Notes: generated from the letters alone by a model not told the origin. A stretch of DNA of 64,000 nucleotides from Fervidobacterium nodosum Rt17-B1 (GCF_000017545.1 NC_009718.1:1884942-1948941); one strand, 5' to 3'; counted from the stretch's first letter, positions 33,639-43,069 are shown. Numbers and translations are program-made.

Positions 33639-34454
33639 ATGGCGGGTAAACAAAAAGTATTTGTTGTAACTTCCGGTAAGGGTGGAGTCGGTAAAACGAC
33701 TTTCGCTTCTAATTTAGGTTGCACACTCGCGAAAATGGGTGAGAAAGTTTGTCTTATAGATGCTGATATAGGTCTTAAGAATCTTGACGTTGTTTTAGGT
33801 TTGGAAAACAGGATTATATACACATCGTTCGATGTTGTCAATGGTACTGTTTCGGCAAAAGAAGCTCTTGTAAGACATAAGCAATTGAAAAATCTATATC
33901 TTCTTGCAGCATCACAAGTTGCAACTAAAGAGATGATGTCTCCAGAAGATATGAAGAGGATCGTTCAAGAGCTTTACGATGATTTTGATTACATACTTAT
34001 AGATTCTCCTGCCGGTATTGAAAGGGGATTCAGGAACTCCGTTGCACCTGCAGAGGCTGCATTTATTGTTACGACTCCAGAATTACCTGCAATCTCTGAT
34101 GCCGATAGAGTTATTGGATTACTTGAGAACTACGGATTCTCCGAAGATAGAATGTATATTGTCTTAAATAAATTTAAACCACACATGGCAAGACGTGGGG
34201 AAATGTTGGATAAAACAGATGTTGAAAAAGCCCTTGCAATGAGGATTATCGGTGTAATTCCTGACTCGGAAGAAGTTATTATAGCAACGAACAAAGGAAT
34301 TCCTGCTGTACTTGAAGATGGAGTTGTAATAGGAAAGAGTTTTGAGAATATAGTGAAGAGGGTTAAGGGGGAAGACATACCAATAGAAGAAGACCTCAAA
34401 GGTGTTTCCAAAGGATTTCTCTCTTCATTACTTTCTGTATTTAAGAAGAGGTGA
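33639..34454 (+). CDS. minD: Septum site-determining ATPase MinD
   Basis: 271 residues. A membrane-associated ParA-type ATPase that positions the division site. It has the deviant Walker A (TSGKGGVGKTT), the switch region LIDADIGLKNLDV, the Walker B-like LIDSPAGIERGF and the C-terminal amphipathic membrane-targeting helix (KGFLSSLLSVFKKR). The ATG at 33639 or the GTG one codon earlier could start it. minE follows with a small overlap or gap; no minC lies nearby. Confidence 0.96.
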   Translation: MAGKQKVFVVTSGKGGVGKTTFASNLGCTLAKMGEKVCLIDADIGLKNLDVVLGLENRIIYTSFDVVNGTVSAKEALVRHKQLKNLYLLAASQVATKEMMSPEDMKRIVQELYDDFDYILIDSPAGIERGFRNSVAPAEAAFIVTTPELPAISDADRVIGLLENYGFSEDRMYIVLNKFKPHMARRGEMLDKTDVEKALAMRIIGVIPDSEEVIIATNKGIPAVLEDGVVIGKSFENIVKRVKGEDIPIEEDLKGVSKGFLSSLLSVFKKR

Positions 34455-34459
34455 GAGCG

Positions 34460-34735
34460 ATGTGGATTATCGATATATTCAAGAAGAAAAAACACAAAAA
34501 TATAAAATCTCCAAAAGAGGAAGCTGCTGAAAGACTTGAAACAATGCTTACAAGAAGAAGAGAGATAGTGAGAATGATACCTGTTGAAGAGTTTGAAGCT
34601 AATTCCGAAGATATAAAATACGCAGTAATTGAAACAATAGCAAGAAAATTCAACATACCACCAGAAAAGGTTAAGGTGGATTACCACGAACAAAATGGTT
34701 ACGTTGTAATTGTAACAAACGTTAATTTCAAATGA
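34460..34735 (+). CDS. minE: Cell division topological specificity factor MinE
   Basis: 91 residues. The N-terminal membrane-binding helix (WIIDIFKKKK) is followed by the MinD-interacting segment AAERLETMLTRRRE and the dimerisation domain (IARKFNIPPEKVKVDYHEQNGYVVIVTNV). It activates MinD ATPase to restrict its location. The ATG at 34460, about nine bases behind GAGG, is preferred over a GTG three codons upstream. Confidence 0.92.
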   Translation: MWIIDIFKKKKHKNIKSPKEEAAERLETMLTRRREIVRMIPVEEFEANSEDIKYAVIETIARKFNIPPEKVKVDYHEQNGYVVIVTNVNFK

Positions 34736-34776
34736 TTAAATACAATTAAATCAACTAAGAAAGAGGTTGAGAAAAT

Positions 34777-35508
34777 TTGAAAAGAATAGTTGTACTTTTA
34801 TCTATTATTGTTATAGTTCCGGTTTTGTTCAGCAGCTGTGGTTTTTTACTGAATCAACTGATTACCGGAACTAATCAAAGACAGTATAATGTACAATTTT
34901 TTATTAACGGTTTGCCAAGAGAATTCTTAAATTCCGGTATCAGTAAATTTCAAGATGTAAAAATCGATGAAACACGTATAGAGATTAAAATCTCTATAGG
35001 AGGTGTTGATTACAGTATCTCTGAAACTAAAATTTCGTCATTTGTTAATGGATTTGGTGGTACTTTTAATGCTCAAGAGTCTAAAAACATAAGTATCGAA
35101 GGAACTGTCACTATCAGATACAGTACTGATACTTCTTTTGAATCAACGGAAGTAAGATTGAGCTTTCCTAAAAGTACTTATACTATTCCAAATAAATCAA
35201 AGAATTTTTACGTAGTTTTTGACGTTCCGTATAATAGCAATGTTCCAACGATAAGAATTATCGATTATCCGTATACTTACAGATTCATTCTCATTACTTC
35301 AGATGAGCAATTTGTTAAAATAACAGATGGAACAAATGCTTACAGAATGTTTACAAGTGAACTCTCTGGAAGGAAGCAATGTACGTTTGTTACTGAAAGA
35401 GGGACGACGAAATTTTATATTTTTGAATCTGAAAAAGGAATTACAAACTCGGGAACTCCTAAACCAGTTGGTATCTCACCAGACTATGAAGAAATTGATT
35501 TGAAATAG
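34777..35508 (+). CDS. Putative lipoprotein of unknown function
   Basis: 243 residues with a lipoprotein signal peptide ending in the lipobox LFSSC (Cys at residue 21). The mature part is beta-rich and shows no recognised domain. It starts with TTG behind AAGAGGT. It lies between minE and a small membrane coiled-coil gene with short gaps, suggesting an envelope role by association only. Confidence 0.82.
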   Translation: MKRIVVLLSIIVIVPVLFSSCGFLLNQLITGTNQRQYNVQFFINGLPREFLNSGISKFQDVKIDETRIEIKISIGGVDYSISETKISSFVNGFGGTFNAQESKNISIEGTVTIRYSTDTSFESTEVRLSFPKSTYTIPNKSKNFYVVFDVPYNSNVPTIRIIDYPYTYRFILITSDEQFVKITDGTNAYRMFTSELSGRKQCTFVTERGTTKFYIFESEKGITNSGTPKPVGISPDYEEIDLK

Positions 35509-35537
35509 TTTTGAAAACACAAAGAGGTGTCCTAAAT

Positions 35538-35852
35538 GTGAGATTAAAAGAAAAAAAACAAAGAAAGCAGTTGAATATCATTATACTTTTCTATATTGTT
35601 GTGTTTATAGTATTCCTTGGTTACTTTCTCACAAGTTATCTTAGGTATAAGGCTATACTTGAAGAATATAGAACTATAAAAGAAGCTTACGAGAAAGAAA
35701 AAAAGGAACTGAAAGACAAAGAGGAAACTTTAAGAAAATTGGAAAGTATCATCAAGGCACTCGAAGAAAAGGAGGCAAGTAATACAAGCAATGAAATATC
35801 ACAATCAACAGATACATCAAATAACATTCCATCAGACTCAAAAATATACTAA
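35538..35852 (+). CDS. Small membrane protein with coiled coil (FtsL/DivIC-like architecture)
   Basis: 104 residues: a short basic N-terminus, one transmembrane helix (about residues 14-34, LNIIILFYIVVFIVFLGYFL), then a strongly charged coiled coil (about 40-82), ending in a Ser/Thr/Asn-rich tail. The topology resembles FtsL/FtsB-type division proteins, but sequence similarity is too weak to name it. The GTG at 35538, eight bases behind AGAGGTG, is chosen over a TTG nine codons earlier. Its 3' end overlaps the methyltransferase gene by 62 bases. Confidence 0.7.
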   Translation: MRLKEKKQRKQLNIIILFYIVVFIVFLGYFLTSYLRYKAILEEYRTIKEAYEKEKKELKDKEETLRKLESIIKALEEKEASNTSNEISQSTDTSNNIPSDSKIY

Positions 35853-36624
35853 TAAAGTAGTTATAACTACATCGCATAAGGCATCAAATGAAGCTGTCGG
35901 ACTTGCAAAGTTTTTATCAAAAGAATTTTCCATACCTTACTATAATAGAAGGCATGTCGCGGAAAGAGTTAAAAACGGAGAAATTGATTTTTATTATGTT
36001 GTTGATAATAATCTTAATCTTTCGATTCATATAGGTGATCAGAAACTTTTCTTCCATCCAGGTATAGCAAAGATAAGGATGGAGAATTATAAAAGAGATG
36101 GTAGAGATTATCTCATAGAAGCTTTAAAACCTGATGAAAACGATGTCGTTTACGATGGAACATTTGGGCTTGGTATGGATGCGGTATTTATGGCATATTT
36201 TGTAAAAAAGGTTGTTGGGACAGAAGTCTCACCACATATATTTAGGGTTGTTTCCTATGGCCTCAAGAAATACGTTTCAAAGGAAAATTGGATAAATGAA
36301 TCAATTAAAAAGATAGAACTTTACAACGAAGATATGAAGGAATTTATCAAAAAACAACCAGATAAGTCATTTGATATTGTTTATTGCGATCCAATGTTTG
36401 AAAATCCTGTTTTTGAAAGTTCTTCACTCAATCCTATAAGACCTTTCGCAAGCTATGATACGATAAATGATGAAACAATTCAGGAAATGATTAGAATAGC
36501 ACGTAAGAGAGTAGTAATAAAATCCTTAGAAAGGGATAGATTAATTGATAAATTGAATATTAATTTTAATAGAATAATTATGAGTAGGAAAAATGGTCTA
36601 GTGTTTGCATGTTTGGATCTTTAA
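35791..36624 (+). CDS. SAM-dependent methyltransferase, RsmJ-like
   Basis: 277 residues with a class I methyltransferase domain from about residue 100: VVYDGTFGLGMDAVFMAYF (SAM-binding loop), VVGTEVSPHIFRVV (acidic strand 2) and DIVYCDPMFENPVF, a DPxF-type motif related to the (N/D)PPF motif of amino or base methylases. The pattern resembles RsmJ/DUF548 rRNA methyltransferases. The N-terminal part (ITTSHKASNEAVGLAKFL) resembles a small extra domain. The ATG used lies inside the preceding gene, with AAGGAGG 15 bases upstream, so the true start is uncertain. The substrate is unknown. Confidence 0.75.
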   Translation: MKYHNQQIHQITFHQTQKYTNKVVITTSHKASNEAVGLAKFLSKEFSIPYYNRRHVAERVKNGEIDFYYVVDNNLNLSIHIGDQKLFFHPGIAKIRMENYKRDGRDYLIEALKPDENDVVYDGTFGLGMDAVFMAYFVKKVVGTEVSPHIFRVVSYGLKKYVSKENWINESIKKIELYNEDMKEFIKKQPDKSFDIVYCDPMFENPVFESSSLNPIRPFASYDTINDETIQEMIRIARKRVVIKSLERDRLIDKLNINFNRIIMSRKNGLVFACLDL

Positions 36625-36667
36625 CGTTTTTATATTTTTCATATTTCGGATTTTGGAGGTGTCAATT

Positions 36668-37582
36668 GTGGGTTTTTTCGATAAGCTAAGAGACGGACTC
36701 AAGAAAAGTAGAGAAAGTTTTTTTAACAAGATAGGACAAATATTGAAATTTAAAAAGTTTGATAAGGAAACAAGAGAAGAGATAGAAGAATTACTTATAC
36801 TTGCAGATGTTGGTGTTGAAGCAACGGAGTATATCATTGAAAAACTTGAAGAGATGAAACCAGAGGATGCTTTTAGCGCGTTGAAAGAAATACTAGTTGA
36901 TATATTGAAAGGTAAAAACGAATTGAATGTGCCATCTGAAAAACCTTTTGTGATAAGTCTTGTAGGTGTGAACGGTTCTGGTAAGACGACAACTTGTGGA
37001 AAATTGGCATCGATGTTTAGAGGTGAAGGTAAACAGGTAGTTATAGGTGCATGTGATACATTTAGAGCAGCAGCGATTGACCAATTAAGAGTTTGGGCAG
37101 ATAGGTCTGGTGCGACTTTTATAGCACACATGGAAGGAGCCGATGCTGCTGCAGTCGCGTATGATGCTGTTAATCACGCGATTTCAAAAGGAAAAGATGT
37201 TGTACTTTTAGATACAGCAGGAAGGCTGCATAATAAAAAGCATTTGATGGATGAACTTCAGAAAGTAAACAGAGTTATTCAAAAATTAATGCCGAATGCT
37301 CCTCATGAAGTATTGCTTGTACTGGATGCAGTTACAGGGCAAAATGGTCTCCAGCAGGCTAAAATATTTAAGGAAGTTGTTAATGTAACAGGAATTGTTC
37401 TGACAAAACTTGATGGTACGGCAAAAGGCGGTATTGCTATTGCAATTGCGAAAGAATTAGGAATACCAATCAAATTTATAGGTGTTGGAGAAGGGATAGA
37501 TGACCTTAAACCGTTTGACCCTGTGGCTTTTGTTGAAGCCCTTATGGCAGGGGATGAAAACAATGCCGGATCTTTGGGATAA
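36668..37582 (+). CDS. ftsY: Signal recognition particle receptor FtsY
   Basis: 304 residues. SRP-type GTPase that docks ribosome-nascent-chain complexes at the membrane. NG domain with G1 GVNGSGKTTT, the insertion box with DTFRAAAIDQL, G3 DTAGRLHN, G4 TKLDGTAKGG and closing GEGIDDLKPFDP. The N-terminal acidic A domain is minimal. The GTG at 36668, eight bases behind GGAGG, is the likely start; the frame is open 21 codons further up without an RBS. The 3' end overlaps the next gene by 20 bases. Confidence 0.97.
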   Translation: MGFFDKLRDGLKKSRESFFNKIGQILKFKKFDKETREEIEELLILADVGVEATEYIIEKLEEMKPEDAFSALKEILVDILKGKNELNVPSEKPFVISLVGVNGSGKTTTCGKLASMFRGEGKQVVIGACDTFRAAAIDQLRVWADRSGATFIAHMEGADAAAVAYDAVNHAISKGKDVVLLDTAGRLHNKKHLMDELQKVNRVIQKLMPNAPHEVLLVLDAVTGQNGLQQAKIFKEVVNVTGIVLTKLDGTAKGGIAIAIAKELGIPIKFIGVGEGIDDLKPFDPVAFVEALMAGDENNAGSLG

Positions 37583-38219
37583 AAAGTATGTTTGCCCAAT
37601 CTGTGGGAGTCAGGTTGTGAGTAAGAAAGTTTTTACAGATAAGGTGAAGATAAAAGAATACGAACCGGATATGAAACCAAATTACGAAGGTGTTAATGCA
37701 CTTTTGTATTCTGCTGTTGTATGCAATCAGTGCCATTATGCGGCACTTGATACCGAGTTTGAGAATCATGTTTCGCCGATTTATCTTGACCAAATAAGAG
37801 ATATACAAAGGAAGATTAAAATACCAGACAATGTATCTTTTTCTGCTGAACGTGACCACAGAGCAGCTATTTTATCTTACGCTCTTGCAGCGCTGTTTTA
37901 TGAAGCGAAAAAGCAACCATGTAGAACTGCAGAGATGTATTTACGAATCGCATGGCTTTATAGGGAACTAAAAGATAAAGAAAATGAATACAAAGCTTTA
38001 GCAAGGTCATTATTGAGCTTTGAAGAATGTTATTCTAAAGCAAATATATCTGAAGAGAAAGAACCAATGGTTATATTTTACCTCGGAGAGCTTTCTTACA
38101 GACTTGGTAAGATGGAAGATGCAAGAAGGTGGTTTTCTATATTGATTAATAAATATAGAAATTCTAATTCATATTATGTTAAGGCAGGGAGAGATAGATG
38201 GCAAGAAATAAAAGAGTAG
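37563..38219 (+). CDS. DUF2225-family protein (zinc ribbon plus TPR-like helices)
   Basis: 218 residues. The N-terminus has two CxxC pairs (YVCPICGSQ and VVCNQCHYAA) that probably bind zinc. The rest is helical with TPR-like repeats (AILSYALAALFYEAKKQPCRTAEMYLRIAWLY; FYLGELSYRLGKMEDARRWF). This layout matches DUF2225, whose role is unknown. The ATG at 37563 is preferred over one three codons upstream because the RBS AGGGGA fits it. It overlaps both ftsY and the next gene by about 20 bases. Confidence 0.82.
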   Translation: MPDLWDKKYVCPICGSQVVSKKVFTDKVKIKEYEPDMKPNYEGVNALLYSAVVCNQCHYAALDTEFENHVSPIYLDQIRDIQRKIKIPDNVSFSAERDHRAAILSYALAALFYEAKKQPCRTAEMYLRIAWLYRELKDKENEYKALARSLLSFEECYSKANISEEKEPMVIFYLGELSYRLGKMEDARRWFSILINKYRNSNSYYVKAGRDRWQEIKE

Positions 38220-39778
38220 GTATTTTAAAAACGATGATTCTTTTCCTTCTTTTCATTATATTTTTATCGCTTTATGGCTGTTTCCCTCTAGGAAATTATT
38301 TTGAGCTCTCCATGAGAATTGAAGAATTAGAAAGTAGGGTTGATAATATAGAACAATCCTATGGCCAGAGTGTTTCTGATAAGATAAAAGGAGATAAGGA
38401 GATTGTTGGGATAAAAAATAACATTTCTGAAATTAAATCAAATGTAGAGATGATTGATAAAAAAGTTGTAAATTTAAACTCTCAAGTTATTAATTTGAAT
38501 GATAAGGTTTCAAGCTTGCAAAAGGATGTATCCGCCATAAAAGCAGATTTACCTAATGTGAAAGCCAATTTGAGTGACCTTGAAAAGAAATTAACTTCGA
38601 CCAATAATTCTATGACAAAATTAAGTAATCAAGTAAGTGATTTGGACAAAAGATTGAGTAATTTTGAAAATAAAACGGTTAGTGATATATCAACTTTGTC
38701 TAAGAGAGTAACTACTCTTGAAAATAATAACTCTTCAATAAATACCAAGCTATTCTCAATAGAGAATCAGCTGAAAGTTATTGATAATATTAAAAAGGAT
38801 TTAGATGTTTTAAGTGCTCAAATAAGGGAATTAAAAAGTCTCAGTCAGCTGAGTATTCAACAGAGTGATATAGAGTTTATTAAGCAGCTTCAGCAAGAAA
38901 TTCAAGATTTGAAAAGTACTATTCAATCAATGTCGATAGAGGAACTTTTAAAGATAAAAGAAGGGTATATATACTATTTAGTTAAATCCGGTGATACTTT
39001 GAGTAGTATAGCCAATGCGTACGGTGTTAAAGTTGACGCTCTTTCTCAAGTTAATAATATTAAAGATCCCTCAAAGATAGCTATTGGGCAATTGATAAAA
39101 ATTCCTGTTAATGACCCTTCTAAATATTATAGAGTGCCTGTTAAAATAGTACCCTCTGATATTTTAAAGTATCATGGTCAAGAAGTAAATGGGAATAAAA
39201 CTGTAGGTATCGATATATACGCTAGAGGTCAAGATGTTTATCCAATTCTTCCAGGTAAAGTTATAAGTGTAGATAGTTACAGAGTAACCATAGATCATGG
39301 AAATATGATTATGGCTGTTTACGATGGTATCAACACAACGGTTAAACAAGGAACCTTTGTCACAAATAACAAACCACTTGGTCAATGTATCGACGTTTTT
39401 CATTTCGAGCTTTACATAGATGGTGAACCTAGAGATCCTTTGAGACTCTTTACGGAATACAAAGGGATTTTCACAGTTACATTTTATTCTGAGTGGGACG
39501 ACGGAAAAGTGCCTTCACATCCAACATTCAGGATTGCAAGAAACGGTAGAGTTCCAAGTAGTTTTAGGACAATAGCGGTTGATCCTACCGTTATACCTTT
39601 AGGTTCACTTGTTTATATACCTACGCTTAGTAATGTTGTTTTTATAGCCGAAGATACTGGTAGCGCCATAAAGGGTAATAGGATAGACGTTTATGTCAGC
39701 GATGTCAGATTGGCTCTTAATCAAGGCATTTCCGCACATCCTGTTTATATTCTTTACCCTCAAAAAAATGTACAATAA
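38198..39778 (+). CDS. Envelope lipoprotein with coiled coil, LysM, degenerate M23-like and 3D (MltA-like) domains
   Basis: 526 residues. The signal peptide ends in the lipobox SLYGC (Cys 28). Residues ~40-250 form a long coiled coil. A LysM domain (YLVKSGDTLSSIANAYGV) begins near 258. An M23/LytM-like fold spans ~326-418 but lacks the first zinc His (TVGIDIYARG instead of HxGxD) and one of the HxH pair (FHFELYIDG), so it is probably inactive as an endopeptidase. The last ~100 residues are a 3D domain (AVDPTVIPLGSLVYIP; AEDTGSAIKGNRIDVYV) with the Asp residues typical of MltA/Rpf-like glycan-cleaving modules. It probably acts on peptidoglycan from the membrane. Confidence 0.88.
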   Translation: MARNKRVGILKTMILFLLFIIFLSLYGCFPLGNYFELSMRIEELESRVDNIEQSYGQSVSDKIKGDKEIVGIKNNISEIKSNVEMIDKKVVNLNSQVINLNDKVSSLQKDVSAIKADLPNVKANLSDLEKKLTSTNNSMTKLSNQVSDLDKRLSNFENKTVSDISTLSKRVTTLENNNSSINTKLFSIENQLKVIDNIKKDLDVLSAQIRELKSLSQLSIQQSDIEFIKQLQQEIQDLKSTIQSMSIEELLKIKEGYIYYLVKSGDTLSSIANAYGVKVDALSQVNNIKDPSKIAIGQLIKIPVNDPSKYYRVPVKIVPSDILKYHGQEVNGNKTVGIDIYARGQDVYPILPGKVISVDSYRVTIDHGNMIMAVYDGINTTVKQGTFVTNNKPLGQCIDVFHFELYIDGEPRDPLRLFTEYKGIFTVTFYSEWDDGKVPSHPTFRIARNGRVPSSFRTIAVDPTVIPLGSLVYIPTLSNVVFIAEDTGSAIKGNRIDVYVSDVRLALNQGISAHPVYILYPQKNVQ

Positions 39779-39824
39779 TGTGTTTAAGAAATGAGATGTA
39801 AACTTTAGTGGAGGCGAACGTCTT

Positions 39825-40250
39825 ATGGCTATAACGATGAAGAGTGAGTATGCTATTAAAATAATGATTTTGATAGCAGTTGAAAATAAAAGGGTTAACG
39901 CGAGGGAAATTGTTAAGAAGTGTCGTGAAAGGCTTCCCCTTGAATTTGCTGAGAAAATATTAGCTGATCTCGCACGAAATGGTATATTACATGCTTATAG
40001 GGGTCGTGGTGGCGGTTACGAACTTGCAAAAAAACTTGATGAGATAACAGTTTACGATGTCGTTTCATCGGTTGATAATCCAAGTGATACTATAAAATGT
40101 TTTGTTGATATAAATGATAAAGCAACCAGTCCTGAAAGCTGTACAGTTAACAAAATTTGGGAGTCTGTTTTGGAAAAGATGCAGGAAATACTCAAATCTA
40201 TAACTTTAAAGGAACTTACTGAAGATTACCTAGCGAGGTGCCAAAGTTGA
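39825..40250 (+). CDS. Rrf2-family transcriptional regulator
   Basis: A 141-residue winged-helix regulator: MKSEYAIKIMILIAVEN at the N-terminus, the recognition helix region (PLEFAEKILADLARNGILHAYRGRGGGYELAK) and a C-terminal segment with cysteines at SDTIKCFVD, ESCTVNKIWE and near the end (LARCQS). The spacing differs from IscR's three-Cys [2Fe-2S] site, so Fe-S binding is possible but not certain. RBS GGAGGCG. Its stop overlaps the mnmA start by four bases; Rrf2/IscR genes next to sulfur-transfer genes are common. Confidence 0.9.
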   Translation: MAITMKSEYAIKIMILIAVENKRVNAREIVKKCRERLPLEFAEKILADLARNGILHAYRGRGGGYELAKKLDEITVYDVVSSVDNPSDTIKCFVDINDKATSPESCTVNKIWESVLEKMQEILKSITLKELTEDYLARCQS

Positions 40251-41293
40251 GTGCTAAAGTAGGTGTTTTGCTTAGTGGAGGAGTAGATAGCGCTGTTGCT
40301 TTATATCTTTTAATTGAAAAAGGTTATGAAGTAACTGCTTATCATATGAAAACTGTAAGAGATGAGTTGTATATAACAAAGCAGATAAAGCATAAAGTCT
40401 GTTGTAGTCCGTCTGATACACACGATGCACAGTTAATAGCAAAGAAATTTGGCGTGCCTTTTAAGATAATCCATGTTGAGGATGTGTTCAAGGAGAAAAT
40501 AATAGATTATTTCATATCCGAAAATCTTGCGGGTAAAACACCAAATCCTTGTTTTTTCTGCAATGATTATATAAAGTTTGGATTTGTTATGGATGTTGCG
40601 CTTTCAGACGGTATGGATTTTGTAGCATCAGGTCATTACGCAAGGATATTAAATGGAAAGCTGTACAGAGCTTTGGATAAAGAGAAAGACCAATCGTACT
40701 TTTTAGCTTCAATAAAGAAGGAAAAACTCAGCAAAATTTTGTTGCCAAACGGTGAATACAGTAAGGAAACAATTAGGGATATAGCTGAAAGAGCTGGGAT
40801 TCATGTAGCTAAAAAGATTGATTCTCAGGATTTGTGTTTTCTTCCAGATAACGATTTTAAGTCTTTCTTTGAAGAGCGTGGTGTTAAAATCGAGCCTGGG
40901 AATATAATCACAAGTGAAGGAAAGATAATAGGTAAACATGAGGGGCTGCCATTTTATACGATTGGGCAAAGAAAACTTGGAGTGGCCGCTGGACAAAAAC
41001 TTTATGTTAAAGCAAAAAATGTGGAAGGGAACTTTATAGTTGTTTCTCCACTTGATGAAGTGTATCAAAATGAAATGCGAGTTAAAAATTTAAATATATA
41101 TGTAGATTTACCTGATGAGTTTTTGGCAACTGTAAAAATACGCAAAAAGTTTAAGGAAGTTCCTTGTCGTGTGGAATATTTGAAAGATGAACTGAAAGTA
41201 CAATTCCTCGAACCAGTTTTTGCTGTCACCCCCGGACAAATAGCTGTGTTTTATAACGAAGACGAAGTGCTTTGCTCAGGAGTTATAGAATAA
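40247..41293 (+). CDS. mnmA: tRNA-specific 2-thiouridylase
   Basis: 348 residues. Thiolates U34 of tRNA-Lys, -Glu and -Gln with persulfide sulfur. It has the PP-loop SGGVDSAVA, a first catalytic Cys in PNPCFFCNDYIKF, ASGHYARI, the second conserved Cys in DSQDLCFL, and YTIGQRKLGV. The TTG at 40247, seven bases behind GAGGTG and overlapping the Rrf2 stop, is the likely start; a GTG three codons earlier is possible. It is standard MnmA, slightly shorter than average. Confidence 0.95.
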   Translation: MSAKVGVLLSGGVDSAVALYLLIEKGYEVTAYHMKTVRDELYITKQIKHKVCCSPSDTHDAQLIAKKFGVPFKIIHVEDVFKEKIIDYFISENLAGKTPNPCFFCNDYIKFGFVMDVALSDGMDFVASGHYARILNGKLYRALDKEKDQSYFLASIKKEKLSKILLPNGEYSKETIRDIAERAGIHVAKKIDSQDLCFLPDNDFKSFFEERGVKIEPGNIITSEGKIIGKHEGLPFYTIGQRKLGVAAGQKLYVKAKNVEGNFIVVSPLDEVYQNEMRVKNLNIYVDLPDEFLATVKIRKKFKEVPCRVEYLKDELKVQFLEPVFAVTPGQIAVFYNEDEVLCSGVIE

Positions 41294-41348
41294 AATAAAA
41301 ATTTTACTGTTGTTGTTTATTGTTGACTATTCGAAGGAGGCGATTAAT

Positions 41349-41870
41349 TTGATAGAGGTTATGATTTCAAAAGATGAATTGAGAAAAAGAATAAGGGAAA
41401 TGGGGAAAGAAATTACGGAATATTATAAAGGCAAAACCGATACATTACATGCTGTATGTGTTTTGAAAGGTTCTATTCATTTCTTTAGTGAATTAGTTCA
41501 AAATATAGACATGAATGTTGAGTATTCGTTTATACAAGTTTCAAGTTACTCTGGTGTTTCATCTACTGGAAGAATAAGGGTTAAAAGTTGGATAGACGAA
41601 CCCATAGAAAATAGGCATGTAATCGTTGTTGAAGATATACTTGATACAGGATTAACACTTTCGTATGTGCTTGAGTACCTTAGAAGGTACAGACCTGCAG
41701 ATTTGAAAGTGGTTACTTTGCTGAAAAAACTTGGGCGTAACCCTCAAGTTACACCAGATTTTGTAGGTTTTGAAATCGAAGATAAATTTGTAATAGGTTA
41801 CGGACTTGATTACAATGAGAAGTACAGAAATTTACCTTACATAGGTTGGGTAAAGGGAGACATAGTATGA
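41349..41870 (+). CDS. hpt: Hypoxanthine phosphoribosyltransferase
   Basis: 173 residues. Salvages hypoxanthine/guanine with PRPP to IMP/GMP. The PRPP-binding motif is VIVVEDILDTGLTL, with the conserved KGSIHFFSEL loop early, SYSGVSSTGRI in the flexible loop and DFVGFEIEDKFVIGYGLDY near the end. The TTG at 41349, eight bases behind AAGGAGG, gives the usual length. The stop overlaps the next ATG by four bases. Confidence 0.95.
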   Translation: MIEVMISKDELRKRIREMGKEITEYYKGKTDTLHAVCVLKGSIHFFSELVQNIDMNVEYSFIQVSSYSGVSSTGRIRVKSWIDEPIENRHVIVVEDILDTGLTLSYVLEYLRRYRPADLKVVTLLKKLGRNPQVTPDFVGFEIEDKFVIGYGLDYNEKYRNLPYIGWVKGDIV

Positions 41871-43069
41871 AAGGTTTTCTCTACGCTCTTGTAATATTTC
41901 TCGGTATTGCTGCCGCGCTCTTTATTTCCGGTGTATGGATTGAACTATTTATAAAATTTCTTTTCATACCTACGGAGAATCCAGTTAATATTCTTGTGCT
42001 TGGATTAGATAAAGACATTTCTGGTACTAGAAGAACCGATGTAATTCTTGTAGCAAGTATTGACCTTGATAAAAAAACGATATTGATTTCCAGTATACCA
42101 AGAGATTTGATTATAGATGGTAAAAAAATAAATGCGTATTATCAATCAGAAGGACTTGAAAATTTTAAAAAGCGTATAGAAGATTTAACAGGAATAGAAA
42201 TTAAACGTTATTTTATAGTCGATTACGATATATTTAAATTTCTTGGTGACGAACTTGGACCTATTGAAGTCTTTGTCGATAGACCCATGCATTACAAAGA
42301 TGTAGCTCAAAATCTCGAGATAAATTTTTCACCCGGATATTATAAAATGAATGGCAAGGAATTGCTAGCATACCTGAGGTTTAGGAAAACAGCGGAGGGC
42401 GATATAGGTAGGTTGGACAAACAACGAGTCATAATTGAGAAATTAGCTCAGAAAGCTCTTCAGAAAAATATTTTCTCACTTACTGCTCTTTACAAGGAAA
42501 TCCGTGAAAGAACGGAATTTAATATAGAAATTGGCGAAATAGTCTATATGTTTTCAAAGATTAAAAATGGATTTAAATTGGATAGTGTAACCTTTCCATT
42601 TAATATAGGAACAGATGGAAATTTGTATATCGATGAAGCAAAGTTGGATAAATATAAGGAATCTTTGCAGTTAGGAGAGAAGAAAACACAAGAAACTTAC
42701 AGATATTATGTTATCAATAATACTTCAAAAAGGAATTTGACAACTTTAAGCGTGATTGAGAAATTGTTTAAAGACAAGGGCTATTCACCAAATAAGATAT
42801 TCTACGATGGTGTAGATGTTGATTTTAAAAACGACACAGTATTAATTTTGAGAAAGAATGAGGGATTAAGGATTTATATTGAAGAGATGATAGGGAAAGT
42901 TTTTAAAGATAAGAAGTTCGATATAATCTTTGTCGATGATAGAATAGATTATATCAGTAAGTATCTTTCAGTTATTGGAGAGCTTACAAAAAGTGGAAGA
43001 CAGGTTCTTTTTCCAATAGATTTTATAGTAATCTTGAAAAACGATTCGACGATTTTAACGGATAAATGA
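41867..43069 (+). CDS. LytR-CpsA-Psr (LCP) family protein
   Basis: 400 residues: one N-terminal membrane helix, then the extracytoplasmic LCP domain (VNILVLGLDKDISGTRRTDVILVASID; SIPRDLII; YLRFRKTAEGDIGRLDKQR), with the Arg/Asp residues that bind polyprenyl pyrophosphate. A C-terminal LytR_C-like domain follows (YYVINNTSKRNLTTLSVIEKLFKDKGY). LCP enzymes transfer glycopolymers from lipid carriers to peptidoglycan or protein. The ATG at 41867 overlaps the hpt stop. A TagA-type glycosyltransferase lies 1.5 kb downstream. Confidence 0.9.
   Translation: MKGFLYALVIFLGIAAALFISGVWIELFIKFLFIPTENPVNILVLGLDKDISGTRRTDVILVASIDLDKKTILISSIPRDLIIDGKKINAYYQSEGLENFKKRIEDLTGIEIKRYFIVDYDIFKFLGDELGPIEVFVDRPMHYKDVAQNLEINFSPGYYKMNGKELLAYLRFRKTAEGDIGRLDKQRVIIEKLAQKALQKNIFSLTALYKEIRERTEFNIEIGEIVYMFSKIKNGFKLDSVTFPFNIGTDGNLYIDEAKLDKYKESLQLGEKKTQETYRYYVINNTSKRNLTTLSVIEKLFKDKGYSPNKIFYDGVDVDFKNDTVLILRKNEGLRIYIEEMIGKVFKDKKFDIIFVDDRIDYISKYLSVIGELTKSGRQVLFPIDFIVILKNDSTILTDK

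Noticed and set aside
34130..34693. 187-codon minus-strand open frame over minD/minE
   Set aside because: Antisense shadow of two well-supported genes; Cys/Phe-rich with no motif.
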